This document shows positions 44,782-53,457 of a stretch of 64,000 nucleotides of DNA, one piece after another (positions within the stretch are counted from its first letter, which is position 1; each line of letters opens with the position of its first letter). A model generated the notes under the pieces. The model was not told the DNA's origin. It saw only the letters and a list, made by a program, of their open reading frames with translations, and made no database searches. The stretch is from the NCBI GenBank assembly GCA_017430325.1, contig JAFRNE010000007.1:62001-126000 (forward strand). Direction: 5' to 3'. This DNA comes from Eubacterium sp. (GTDB lineage Bacteria > Bacillota > Clostridia > Lachnospirales > Lachnospiraceae). The translations under genes were made by a program, and so were the position numbers.

Positions 44782-44845
44782 GGATGACGATCGGTAGAGG
44801 TCTGATGATTTAGACCAGTTGAGGCTGGATGACGATCGGTTGAGG
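44782..44845 (+). repeat. 45-bp-period duplication downstream of the VWA gene
   Basis: GGATGACGATCGGTAGAGG (44782-44800) recurs with one change at 44827-44845. The region between contains GGTCT...AGACC, a small dyad. No terminator or promoter is obvious in this 118-base gap. Confidence 0.7.
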
Positions 44846-44880
44846 CTGTTATGTAGATTTAGGGATTTAATTATTAGGGG

Positions 44881-45873
44881 GTGAATGGATTGGATAACGA
44901 TCTGTTCTTTGATGATTATGGGAATAATATTGTAATTAACAATGAAACAATTACACCTGATCCTGCGACCGCGACAGGACTTGTTCTTTCCGGCGGAGGA
45001 GCTAAAGGAGCCTATCAGGTAGGTGTTCTTAAGGCGCTTGCTGAAGCGGGACTCCTTAAGGATGTAAAATACATATCCGGCGATTCCATCGGTGCGATAA
45101 ATGCTATGCTTTACTGTCTGGGTGACAGCCGGTTTATGTATGATGTCTGGGAAAATATAAATATGCCGGAGGTATTTGAGCCGGATCCTGATCTGTTTTC
45201 AAATAATCCAAAGCTTTTCTCAAGAGATAAAGTTAGGGTAATGATGAACGAATACCTCAAGGAGGACGTCATTAAGGCACTTCCATGTATCGTTTATGCA
45301 GGCGTTACAAGGCTTGAAGGCGGCAGGTATTTCCCTGAGTATATGAAGCTTAACGGACATACCAAGGAAGAAATGATAAATATTCTTCTTGCTTCATCAG
45401 CTCTGCCGGTCATCTACGAAGCTGTAAGGATCAACGGTAAGGAATACCTGGACGGAGGTCTTACAGACAATGAGCCGATAAAACCGCTGTATGATCTGGG
45501 TGTAAGAAGGTTTATCATTATTGGTCTCGACATCGATAAGATATTTGAACATTATAAATATCCGGGTGCTGAGTGCTATGCGATATATCCGAGTCATGAT
45601 CTGGGTGACCTACTCAGCGGTACAATGAATTATGAGGTTAAGGCAAAGCATTTCCGTGAGATGCTTGGGGAAAAGGACGGAAAACTTGCTGTTAAAACTC
45701 ATTTTGAAAAGGATCCGACATATATAAGTCTCAGAAATGAGATAAACCGGACCAATTATCTTGAGATTAAAAATACGCTTAAGGTTGAGACGGCTCAGAG
45801 AGTTCTGGGAGCTTCGATTGACGAGCATATGGCGTATTTTAATAAGATATATGATGAATACAAGGACTATTAA
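44881..45873 (+). CDS. Patatin-like phospholipase
   Basis: A 330-residue cytosolic hydrolase. The oxyanion loop LSGGGAKGAYQVGV (about 38-51), nucleophile elbow GDSIG (about 68-72) and catalytic Asp in YLDGGLTDNEP (about 195) form the Ser/Asp dyad of the patatin family. It would hydrolyse acyl esters of lipids. The start is either GTG 44881 or TTG 44890; the GGGGG lies too close to the first, so TTG 44890 may be used. No neighbours clearly linked by function. Confidence 0.9.
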   Translation: MNGLDNDLFFDDYGNNIVINNETITPDPATATGLVLSGGGAKGAYQVGVLKALAEAGLLKDVKYISGDSIGAINAMLYCLGDSRFMYDVWENINMPEVFEPDPDLFSNNPKLFSRDKVRVMMNEYLKEDVIKALPCIVYAGVTRLEGGRYFPEYMKLNGHTKEEMINILLASSALPVIYEAVRINGKEYLDGGLTDNEPIKPLYDLGVRRFIIIGLDIDKIFEHYKYPGAECYAIYPSHDLGDLLSGTMNYEVKAKHFREMLGEKDGKLAVKTHFEKDPTYISLRNEINRTNYLEIKNTLKVETAQRVLGASIDEHMAYFNKIYDEYKDY

Positions 45874-45955
45874 GATGATCATCAGCCGATGATATCTATT
45901 TGGGTTAGTTCTTTAGTGTATAATATTAAGCGTTTTATAAAGAGGAGGGGTTGTT

Positions 45956-46576
45956 ATGGGTAACAAGATTGTAACGATAGGTAGACAGTTCGGAAGTAAC
46001 GGAAGAAATATAGGAAGAGCTGTTGCCGAGAAGCTTGGCGTTAATCTTTATGATAAAGAGCTTCTGAAGCTGGCTGCAAAGAATTCCGGTGTTTGCGAGG
46101 AGCTTTTGCAGAATCTTGATGAGAAACCTAATAAGAGCTTTCTGTATTCGGTTGTTATGGATCCGTATGCATTTGCGTACAGCTATAATAACAGCGATTA
46201 TACAATGAATATCAATCAGCAGGCATTTCAGGCAACCTTTAATACCATCAGATCGATAGCTGATAGAGAGTCATGCGTTATCGTCGGTAGATGCTCTGAT
46301 TACATTCTTCGTGACTATCCTGATGTGCTGAATGTATTTATTTATGCGCCTCTGGAGACAAGGATCAAGACTGTTATGGAGCGTTTCCCTGACCTTTCAG
46401 AGAACAAGGTAAAGGACCAGATAAATAAAGAAGATAAGGCAAGGGCTTCTTACTACAATTATTATTCTTCAAAGAAATGGGGCAAGATGGACACCTATAA
46501 TCTCTGTATCGACAGCAGCCGTATATCTATTGAGGATGCTGCAGATATAATCGTGAGAGCTGTGAAGAAGAACTAA
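45956..46576 (+). CDS. Cytidylate-kinase-like protein
   Basis: A 206-residue P-loop protein of the cytidylate kinase-like family, common in Clostridia and distinct from Cmk. It has IGRQFGSNGRNIGRAVAEKLG (P-loop variant GSNGRNIG, about 13-20), FYDKEL-like LYDKELLKLA, CVIVGRCSDYIL and a Lys/Arg lid. Substrate unconfirmed; a nucleotide or other small molecule is expected. A GAGGAGGGG site precedes the ATG. It converges with the recombinase gene, with 2 bases between stops and no visible terminator. Confidence 0.85.
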   Translation: MGNKIVTIGRQFGSNGRNIGRAVAEKLGVNLYDKELLKLAAKNSGVCEELLQNLDEKPNKSFLYSVVMDPYAFAYSYNNSDYTMNINQQAFQATFNTIRSIADRESCVIVGRCSDYILRDYPDVLNVFIYAPLETRIKTVMERFPDLSENKVKDQINKEDKARASYYNYYSSKKWGKMDTYNLCIDSSRISIEDAADIIVRAVKKN

Positions 46577-46578
46577 TG

Positions 46579-47700
46579 TTAGTCGTTTTCACGTAATTTA
46601 ACCACGTTTCGATTGGCTCTCTTTTTATTTTCGTCCATATCAGCGTAATGCTTACGGGTCGTATTTACGTCTTTGTGACCTAGAACGTCAGCTACAAGGT
46701 AAATATCACCTGTTTCCTGATACAATGACGTGCCATAGGTACTTCTCAGCTTGTGAGGAGTGATATGCTTAAGAGGAGTAGCAGTAGAGGCGTATTTTCT
46801 GACAAGCAGCTCAACACTGCGTACACCAAGCCTTTTACGCTGTGAAGAAAGGAAAAATGCGTCCTCATGGCCGTCAACAGGCGTTATCTGTTCGCGTTCC
46901 TTCAGATATTCCTGCAAAATATCGCCGGCTTCGTCGCTGAAAAATACAAAATCTTCATTTCCACCTTTTCTGGTGACTTTTATACGCATATTATTGAAAT
47001 CTACGTCATAAAGATTAAGTCCAACAAGCTCGGAAACACGGATTCCGGTGCTTAACATGAGGGTCAGTATTGCGAGATCACGACATTTTAACTTTTCGTG
47101 AAACCTCTGTTGACTTTTCGTAAGTCCGATACCATATTCGACGTGATCGAGGAAGTCAGCAGTCTCATTTGCATCCATACGGATAATAGCCTTTTCGCGT
47201 ATTTTAGGCATATTAACCTTGGTAGTAACGTTTTCCTTGATCATTTCATGCTTATAAAGATAGGCAAAAAGCACTCTTAGGGCACATAATTTACGTTTCT
47301 TTGAACGTGCGTCGTTTGTGTATTCGCGGCCGTCCTTAACATATAAGGTTATAAATGATAAAAATTCTTCGATATCCAGAGCGGTTAAATGGTTCAGATC
47401 ATCGAGTGAAATATCCTTAACAGCTTTGTTTTTTAACGCAGGATTTTCCTCATGTAAATAGTCGAAAAAAAACTTAATATCATAGGCATATGCGATCCTT
47501 GTACGTGGCTGAGTTGTTTCCTCGATGCTGCGAAGAAATAAACTTACATACGAAGGAAGCTGGCTTGTAATTTCGCGGAGCCTCATGATCTGTTTCTTAG
47601 ATAATTCCTTTGCGTATGAAACATGCGAAATATTAGCCGGTTTAGATGCAGTTAACTTGGTATTTAGTTGTTTTTCGTTATTTTCTGCGGATTTGGCCAT
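46579..47700 (-). CDS. Tyrosine recombinase (XerC/XerD-like)
   Basis: A 373-residue site-specific recombinase. The N-terminal SAM-like DNA-binding domain (about 25-160) is followed by the catalytic domain with STGIRVSEL (Arg I), the beta-hairpin Lys in TRKGG, HKLRST (His-x-x-Arg) and GHKDVNTTRKHY (His and nucleophile Tyr). The set is complete. It is longer than XerC/XerD (about 300) and no prophage genes are nearby, so it is either a chromosomal Xer variant or a solitary integrase. The ATG at 47700 is preceded by GGAGAG; the ATG at 47715 supplies that site. Confidence 0.9.
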   Translation of the reverse strand: MAKSAENNEKQLNTKLTASKPANISHVSYAKELSKKQIMRLREITSQLPSYVSLFLRSIEETTQPRTRIAYAYDIKFFFDYLHEENPALKNKAVKDISLDDLNHLTALDIEEFLSFITLYVKDGREYTNDARSKKRKLCALRVLFAYLYKHEMIKENVTTKVNMPKIREKAIIRMDANETADFLDHVEYGIGLTKSQQRFHEKLKCRDLAILTLMLSTGIRVSELVGLNLYDVDFNNMRIKVTRKGGNEDFVFFSDEAGDILQEYLKEREQITPVDGHEDAFFLSSQRKRLGVRSVELLVRKYASTATPLKHITPHKLRSTYGTSLYQETGDIYLVADVLGHKDVNTTRKHYADMDENKKRANRNVVKLREND

Positions 47701-47757
47701 AGTACTACTCTCCATAATATTATGTACTATTATTTCGCAAAACTATGGTTTGACGAA
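47699..47757. promoter_or_regulatory. Two dyads at the recombinase start
   Basis: ATAGTAC (47699-47705) and GTACTAT (47724-47730) form an inverted repeat spanning the recombinase start codon and ribosome binding site. Next to it, TTCGCAAAAC (47734-47743) and GTTTGACGAA (47748-47757) form an imperfect 10-bp dyad around TATG. They may be operators or recombinase binding sites; the sequence alone cannot decide. Confidence 0.5.
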
Positions 47758-47786
47758 TAAATACATTTCACTTTTCACTGCTGTTC

Positions 47787-48653
47787 TTAGATCAGATCAT
47801 ACATCTCAGGACGTCTGTCACGGAACATTCCCCATTCAAGACGAACGTTTTTCAGATTGTCGAAATCATATTCTGCATAAAGAATGTTCTCAGAAGTTTT
47901 ATCGGCCTGTGCGATAACTTCACCGGTTTCATTTGTAAGAAAACTTGTTCCGTAAAAATCAAGTGAGCTTTCCTGGAATGAATTTTCTTCACATGGAGAA
48001 ACTTCCTCGTGGCCGATACGATTTGCAGCCACAACCGGAATTATATTTGCGGCTGAATGACCCTGCATGGTTCGCTGCCAATGTCCGGAGCTGTCCATAC
48101 CGAGGATTGGCTCAGAACCGATGGCTGTCGGGTAAAGTATGATGTCTGCACCAAGAAGGGCCAGGCTCCTTGCAGTTTCAGGGAACCACTGATCCCAGCA
48201 GATTCCGATACCTACTCTTCCATAGCTTGTCTCAAATACCTTAAAACCTGTATTTCCCGGCGTAAAATAGAACTTTTCCTGATAAAAATGATCGTCAGGA
48301 ATGTGAGTTTTCCTATAAATTCCAAGGTTTTTGCCACAGTCAAGCATTACAACCGTATTGTAAAGCGTTGTTTTATCTCTTTCATAGATACTTACAGGTA
48401 TAACAACCGAAAGCTCCTTTGAAACCTCTGTAAGGCGCAGAACTGCGTCATTTTCTTCAAACGGCTTGGCAAAACTGTAATAATCATAACGCCTCTCCTG
48501 ACAAAAATACTGTCTCTCAAAAAGCTCAGGAAGAAGGATGATCTTTGCACCGTTTTTAGCGGCTTCACGGACCATTTTCTCAGCTTTATCTATATTTTCT
48601 TTGACATCTCTGCTGCAGCTCATCTGGATCGCAGCAACCTTTGTGTTTGCCAT
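47787..48653 (-). CDS. aguB: N-carbamoylputrescine amidase
   Basis: A 288-residue nitrilase-family enzyme that hydrolyses N-carbamoylputrescine to putrescine, ammonia and CO2. The Glu-Lys-Cys triad is visible as LLPELFERQYFC (Glu near 43), YRKTHIPDD (Lys) and GICWDQWFPE (Cys). These match AguB closely, and the aguA gene upstream fixes the pathway. A GAGGG site precedes the ATG, 34 bases after aguA. It is the last gene of the polyamine operon; no clear terminator follows. Confidence 0.95.
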   Translation of the reverse strand: MANTKVAAIQMSCSRDVKENIDKAEKMVREAAKNGAKIILLPELFERQYFCQERRYDYYSFAKPFEENDAVLRLTEVSKELSVVIPVSIYERDKTTLYNTVVMLDCGKNLGIYRKTHIPDDHFYQEKFYFTPGNTGFKVFETSYGRVGIGICWDQWFPETARSLALLGADIILYPTAIGSEPILGMDSSGHWQRTMQGHSAANIIPVVAANRIGHEEVSPCEENSFQESSLDFYGTSFLTNETGEVIAQADKTSENILYAEYDFDNLKNVRLEWGMFRDRRPEMYDLI

Positions 48654-48687
48654 ATATTCACCCTCAATTATTTAATAATACCACTGA

Positions 48688-49818
48688 TCATTTATTGATT
48701 AACGGTATCTGCTGTGTGATACAGTGGATATTTCCGCCGCCGAGAAGTATATGTCTTGCGTAGATCGGAATAACCTTTCTGTCAGGACAAAGCTCCTGAA
48801 GTATCTTCACAGCACGTTCGTCGCTTTCTGTATTTTCACCGCCAAACTGTGGTACCAGAAGGCAGTCATTTGCAAAATAAAAATTCACGTAACTTGCGGC
48901 AAGTCTCTCGCCGACTTCGCGCTCATCTTCGCCTTCCTCGAAAATATAATTATCAATATCCTCAGCTGTACAGGTCACAGGAATATCCGGAATCGGCAGC
49001 TTATGAACCTTAAGCTTTCTTCCTTTTGCATCAGTTTCATTCATCAGATATTCGTAATCCTGAAGCGAAAGCTCGTACTGCGGATCGTCCTTGTTATCTG
49101 TCCAGGCAACTACGATCTCGCCCGGTCTGATAAAGGCAGCTACATTATCCACATGCTCATTGGTCTCGTCCATGTAGATGCCTCTAGGAAGCCACAGAAC
49201 CTTCTCTACGCCAAGATAATGCTTAAGGGCATCTTCTATCTGTATTTTATCAAGAGACGGATTACGGCCCTTTGAGAGAAGGCACGACTCAGTAACCATA
49301 AGAGTTCCTTCGCCGTCTGAATGGATGCTTCCGCCTTCAAGAACAAATGGTGCAGCATCTATCATTTTATCCCCTAAGAGAGCTGTAAAATTCTTCGCCA
49401 GAAGGTCATCCTTATCCCATGAAGCATAAAGTCCGTCATACACTCCGCCCCAGGCGTTGAAACTCCAGTTGATGCCGCAGCGCTCACTGTTCTTAAGTAC
49501 AAAGGTCGGTCCGACATCTCTCGCCCAGGAATCATCGGTTTCGTATACATATATTGATAATTCGTGCGAATCTTCTGCCGATCTATTAAATCTGTTATAA
49601 ACAGTCTCGGCAGCCCTATCACTCACAACAAGATAAACATTCTCAACCTCAAGAAGCTTTGTGATTATCTCTGCGAATGCGTCCTCAGCTTTTGAGGAAT
49701 CCTTGCCCCAGCTGCCAGGACGTTCAGGCCAGATCATAAGAGTTCCTTCATGTGGTTCAAACTCACCCGGGAACCTTAAAGAGCTGTTATTTAATTCATT
49801 TGTATTTACAAGTGTCAT
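48688..49818 (-). CDS. aguA: Agmatine deiminase
   Basis: A 376-residue guanidino-modifying enzyme that converts agmatine to N-carbamoylputrescine. Conserved features: PGEFEPHEGTLMIWPERPGSW-like N-terminus (PHEGTLMIWP), SWARDVGPTFV, VLEGGSIHSDGEGT, and the catalytic Cys in GGGNIHCITQQIP at the C-terminus. The ATG at 49818 comes one base after the nspC stop, so translation is coupled; the longer frame from 49854 overlaps nspC and is less likely. Confidence 0.96.
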   Translation of the reverse strand: MTLVNTNELNNSSLRFPGEFEPHEGTLMIWPERPGSWGKDSSKAEDAFAEIITKLLEVENVYLVVSDRAAETVYNRFNRSAEDSHELSIYVYETDDSWARDVGPTFVLKNSERCGINWSFNAWGGVYDGLYASWDKDDLLAKNFTALLGDKMIDAAPFVLEGGSIHSDGEGTLMVTESCLLSKGRNPSLDKIQIEDALKHYLGVEKVLWLPRGIYMDETNEHVDNVAAFIRPGEIVVAWTDNKDDPQYELSLQDYEYLMNETDAKGRKLKVHKLPIPDIPVTCTAEDIDNYIFEEGEDEREVGERLAASYVNFYFANDCLLVPQFGGENTESDERAVKILQELCPDRKVIPIYARHILLGGGNIHCITQQIPLINK

Positions 49819-49819
49819 A

Positions 49820-51061
49820 TTACGAAAGCCTCTCTTTAAAGTCTTCGTATCCAAATCTCTTTACGAGTTCAAATCTATCTTCATCATCTGAAGAATCATT
49901 ATCAACTGGACCGGCTTCAGATTTATTCTGTGAAGGATGCTCCAGTACGATATCCGGAAGAGCCATTCCATTGAAGGTATTATTCTTGACCATGCTGTAA
50001 ATAGCCATATCACCAAAGGTCAGTATATCTCCAATCTGAGGTACAGCCTTCAGTTTATATAAACCGATCACATCACCTGCAAGACAGGTTCTCGATGCCA
50101 GTCTCACCCAGAGACTGGCATCAACATTATCATTGCCCTTCATCTCATCCTCATACTCTTCGCTTCCGGCTTTGATAGCACCAAAAAGAGGCGGTGTGTA
50201 AGGCATTTCAAGTACGTCAGGCATATGACAGGCTGCGGATGCATCAAGGATCAGTGTCGGCATATCATCTGTATCGACAATATCAAGAACCGTTGTTATC
50301 AGTGTTCCGGCGTCGATAGCGATCGCCTCGCCCGGCTCAAGATAAATATCAACGTTCCACTTCTCTTTCACTTCTTTAAGGAACTTTATAAGCCCCTCGC
50401 GGTCATACTCATCCTTTGAAATATGATGACCACCGCCCATATTTATCCAGCTAACCTGCTTTAAGATATCTGCAAAATTATCTTCTATGCTTTTGAAGGT
50501 ATCATAAAGCGGCTGAAAGCCCTGCTCACAGAGTGTATGAAAATGCAGTCCAGTAACTCCTTCAGGGAGCTTATCCGGAAGGTTCTTTCGCCTTATTCCG
50601 AGTCTTGAACCCTTGCCGCAGGGATTGTATATTTCATGGCCTTCCTGGGTTGAAAACTCAGGATTTATACGGAGTGCAACCTTCAGTTTTCCGGCCTTCT
50701 GGTAAGGCTCCCAGACAGGTCTGTGAAGCTCCAGCTGAGCCAGTGAATTGAAATAAATATGACTGCAGATCTCGCAAAGCTCCTTCATCTCGGAAGCCTT
50801 AAATGCAGGCTCAAATACATGATTGTCAGTTCTGCCGTTAAACTCCTCATAAGAAAGCTTAGCCTCGTAGATGCCCGAAGCTGTTGTTCCTGAAAGGTAT
50901 CTGCTGATAAGAGGGTAAGTCTTAAACATCGAGAAGGCCTTCTGAGCCAGCAGGATCTTCACTCCTGCCCGCTTTTCAACATCTGCCAGTATTTCAAGGT
51001 TCTTTATAAGCTTTTCTTCCTGCACGATATATGCCGGAGTTTTCAGTTCACTGTATTTCAT
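49820..51061 (-). CDS. nspC: Carboxynorspermidine/carboxyspermidine decarboxylase
   Basis: A 413-residue PLP enzyme of the alanine-racemase fold. The PLP lysine lies in LLAQKAFSMF (about 42-51), followed by GLHFHTLCEQ and the NspC-specific SAACHMPDVLEMPY segment. It removes the carboxyl group of carboxyspermidine or carboxynorspermidine to give the triamine. The ATG at 51061 has GGAG six bases upstream. It sits between the matching dehydrogenase and aguA. Confidence 0.94.
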   Translation of the reverse strand: MKYSELKTPAYIVQEEKLIKNLEILADVEKRAGVKILLAQKAFSMFKTYPLISRYLSGTTASGIYEAKLSYEEFNGRTDNHVFEPAFKASEMKELCEICSHIYFNSLAQLELHRPVWEPYQKAGKLKVALRINPEFSTQEGHEIYNPCGKGSRLGIRRKNLPDKLPEGVTGLHFHTLCEQGFQPLYDTFKSIEDNFADILKQVSWINMGGGHHISKDEYDREGLIKFLKEVKEKWNVDIYLEPGEAIAIDAGTLITTVLDIVDTDDMPTLILDASAACHMPDVLEMPYTPPLFGAIKAGSEEYEDEMKGNDNVDASLWVRLASRTCLAGDVIGLYKLKAVPQIGDILTFGDMAIYSMVKNNTFNGMALPDIVLEHPSQNKSEAGPVDNDSSDDEDRFELVKRFGYEDFKERLS

Positions 51062-51138
51062 CAAATGCTCCAATTTTAACGGGTTCAATTGACATTTGTA
51101 TAAGCCCGCGTAATCTGTATTTTTAATTATGTTTTGTA

Positions 51139-52401
51139 TTAGTCCACAAGCACCGGATTTTCATCAACAACCCATGGAAGGCCGTATTCGTTGAGCATTT
51201 CCATGTATGGATCCGGATCAAATTCATCAGTTGTGAAGACGCCCGGTTTCTTCCAAAGCCCCTTAACAACGAGTGCTGTACCGATCATTGCAGGCACACC
51301 TGTTGTATAGCTGATCGCCTGGCTGCCAAGCTCCTTGTAACACTCCTGATGATCACAAACATTGTAAATATATATCTTACGTTCCTTGCCGTCCTTCTTT
51401 CCTGTGAAGATGCATCCGATATTTGTCTTGCCGACAGTTCTTGGTCCAAGGCTTGCAGGATCCGGAAGAAGTGCCTTAAGGAACTGAATAGGTACTATTT
51501 CTTTGCCTTCGAAGTTGATTGGACTTGTTGAAAGCATACCAACATTTTCAAGGCATTTCATATGTGTCAGATAGCTCTGACCGAAGGTCATAAAGAATCT
51601 TATTCTCTTAACGTCAGGGAAGTTTCTGCCGAGAGCCTCGATCTCCTCGTGATGAAGAAGATACATATCCTTCTCGCCAACCTCAGGGAAGTTGTAAACT
51701 CTCTTGATCTCCATAGGCTTAGTCTCGATCCACTTACCGTTCTCCATATAGCTTCCGTTAGCTGAAACCTCACGAAGATTGATCTCCGGATTGAAGTTTG
51801 TAGCGAATGGATAACCATGATCACCGCCGTTGCAGTCGAGAATATCGATCGTATCAATCTCATCAAAATAATGCTTTGCAGCATAAGCTGTAAATACGCT
51901 TGTAACGCCAGGATCAAAACCTGTTCCGAGAAGCGCTGTAAGACCGGCTTCCTTGAATTTCTCTTCGTAAGCCCACTGCCAGCTGTAATCGAAGTAAGCT
52001 GTGAAGCCCTTCTCCTCTATTCTCTTTTCGTAAATAGCGCGCCACTCTGGATCATCAGTATCCTCAGGCTCGTAATTTGCAGTATCAATATAATCAACCT
52101 TGCACTCAAGGCAGGCATCCATAATGGTAAGATCCTGATAAGGAAGTGCAACATTCAGAACTGCGTCCGGCTTGTATGCGGAAATAAGCTTAACAAGATC
52201 GTCCTTATCGTCTGCATTTACGGTTGCAGTTGAAAGCTTTACAGGAGTGCCCTGCTGCTCAAGCTTCTCCTTAAGCGCGATGCATTTTGATTCTGTACGG
52301 CTCGCGATCATAAGCTCTGTAAATGTTTCACTGTTCTGGCAGCATTTCTGGATCGCAACCTGTGCAACGCCGCCGCATCCTATAACAAGTAATCTACTCA
52401 T
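51139..52401 (-). CDS. Carboxynorspermidine/carboxyspermidine dehydrogenase (saccharopine dehydrogenase family)
   Basis: A 420-residue NADPH-dependent enzyme that condenses putrescine (or diaminopropane) with aspartate semialdehyde. The N-terminal Rossmann motif VIGCGGVAQVAIQKC is at 6-20. The family landmarks YIDTANYEPED, GTGFDPGVTSVF and CNGGDHGYPFATNFNPE are present. Placement directly before nspC supports polyamine rather than lysine metabolism. The ATG at 52401 follows GAGGG; the upstream ATG 15 bases away does not. Confidence 0.93.
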   Translation of the reverse strand: MSRLLVIGCGGVAQVAIQKCCQNSETFTELMIASRTESKCIALKEKLEQQGTPVKLSTATVNADDKDDLVKLISAYKPDAVLNVALPYQDLTIMDACLECKVDYIDTANYEPEDTDDPEWRAIYEKRIEEKGFTAYFDYSWQWAYEEKFKEAGLTALLGTGFDPGVTSVFTAYAAKHYFDEIDTIDILDCNGGDHGYPFATNFNPEINLREVSANGSYMENGKWIETKPMEIKRVYNFPEVGEKDMYLLHHEEIEALGRNFPDVKRIRFFMTFGQSYLTHMKCLENVGMLSTSPINFEGKEIVPIQFLKALLPDPASLGPRTVGKTNIGCIFTGKKDGKERKIYIYNVCDHQECYKELGSQAISYTTGVPAMIGTALVVKGLWKKPGVFTTDEFDPDPYMEMLNEYGLPWVVDENPVLVD

Positions 52402-52515
52402 ATTTTTAACCCTCAATCTTTCTATATATTTTCAAATCATGACCATCCATTATAAATACAATATTCGTATTATTGATAATGTCGCTTATCGCTCTTTATT
52501 AACTTGGTGATCGGT

Positions 52516-53382
52516 TTATTCTTCCTCTTTAAGCATATCCTCAACGTATTTAGGAAGCATGAAAGCTCCTCTGTGAAGATGCGTTGTATAATACCAGGTC
52601 TGTATGTCTCTCTTCTCCCAGCGCTCCGGATCAAAATCCTTCAGCGGATGGTATTTCTTCGAAGCAAAACCGAAGAGCCAGTAGCCTGCAGGACTTGTAG
52701 GAATATGTGCCTGGTAAACTCTGGTGATCGGGAAAGACTTGAAAGCCTTTCTGTGCATAGATCTGCAGTCCTCCTCGTCCTCGTCGAAGAATGGACTTCC
52801 GTGCTGGTAAACCATGATTCCGTCATCATGAAGCGCCTTGAAGCAGTTACCGTAGAATTCCTTTGTGAAAAGGCCTGCCTCGTGTCCAAGCGGATCGGTT
52901 GCGTCATTGATTATAAGGTCGTATTTGTCCTTGCAGCGTCTCAGGAATCTGAGGCCGTCTTCGTAATAGATCCGTACACGAACATCCTCAAGACCTATCG
53001 CATTGTCAGGGAAATATTTTCTGCAGACATCTACGAACATCTTGTCCGGCTCCGCAATATCGATAACCTCGATCTCCTTATAATGTGACAGCTCTCTGGC
53101 AACTCCACCGTCGCCGCCACCGATAACAAGCACGCGCTTGACGTCCGGATGAACTGCCATCGGAACATGAACTATCATCTCGTCGTAGGTAAACTCCTCC
53201 TGCTCGGAAAAGATAACATTTCCGTTGGAAGTAAGGAATTTTCCGAACTCCGGCGAGTCAAATACATCTATTCTTCTGAATTCACTGGTACCGCTGTAGA
53301 GGTGCTGATTGACTCTGATGGACATCTTAACATTCGATGTGTGCATCTCTTCAAACCAGAATTCCATTTTATTATCTGCCAT
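52516..53382 (-). CDS. speE: SpeE-like aminopropyltransferase (spermidine synthase family)
   Basis: A 288-residue enzyme with the full fold: SEFRRIDVFDSPEFGKFL, VLVIGGGDGGVARELSHY (dcSAM binding) and the catalytic Asp in INDATDP. One usual residue differs: the conserved Y-H-E-M segment reads YDEM (FTYDEMIVH). SpeE transfers aminopropyl from decarboxylated SAM to putrescine, which needs SpeD; no speD is in this operon, and a CANSDH/NspC pair is. It could therefore be a functional SpeE served by a distant speD, or a variant with another amine substrate. A GAGG site precedes the ATG. Confidence 0.9.
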   Translation of the reverse strand: MADNKMEFWFEEMHTSNVKMSIRVNQHLYSGTSEFRRIDVFDSPEFGKFLTSNGNVIFSEQEEFTYDEMIVHVPMAVHPDVKRVLVIGGGDGGVARELSHYKEIEVIDIAEPDKMFVDVCRKYFPDNAIGLEDVRVRIYYEDGLRFLRRCKDKYDLIINDATDPLGHEAGLFTKEFYGNCFKALHDDGIMVYQHGSPFFDEDEEDCRSMHRKAFKSFPITRVYQAHIPTSPAGYWLFGFASKKYHPLKDFDPERWEKRDIQTWYYTTHLHRGAFMLPKYVEDMLKEEE

Positions 53383-53457
53383 TTCACTACCTCAACTATC
53401 TAAAATCTCATAAAAATGAGTAATAAACTGTTTCATATTTCGACCGTATCGGATGCT

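Noticed and set aside
47705..47735. Possible dif site next to the tyrosine recombinase
   Set aside because: Only the right arm resembles Bacillus dif (ATATTATGTA); the left arm does not match, so it was reported only as dyads.
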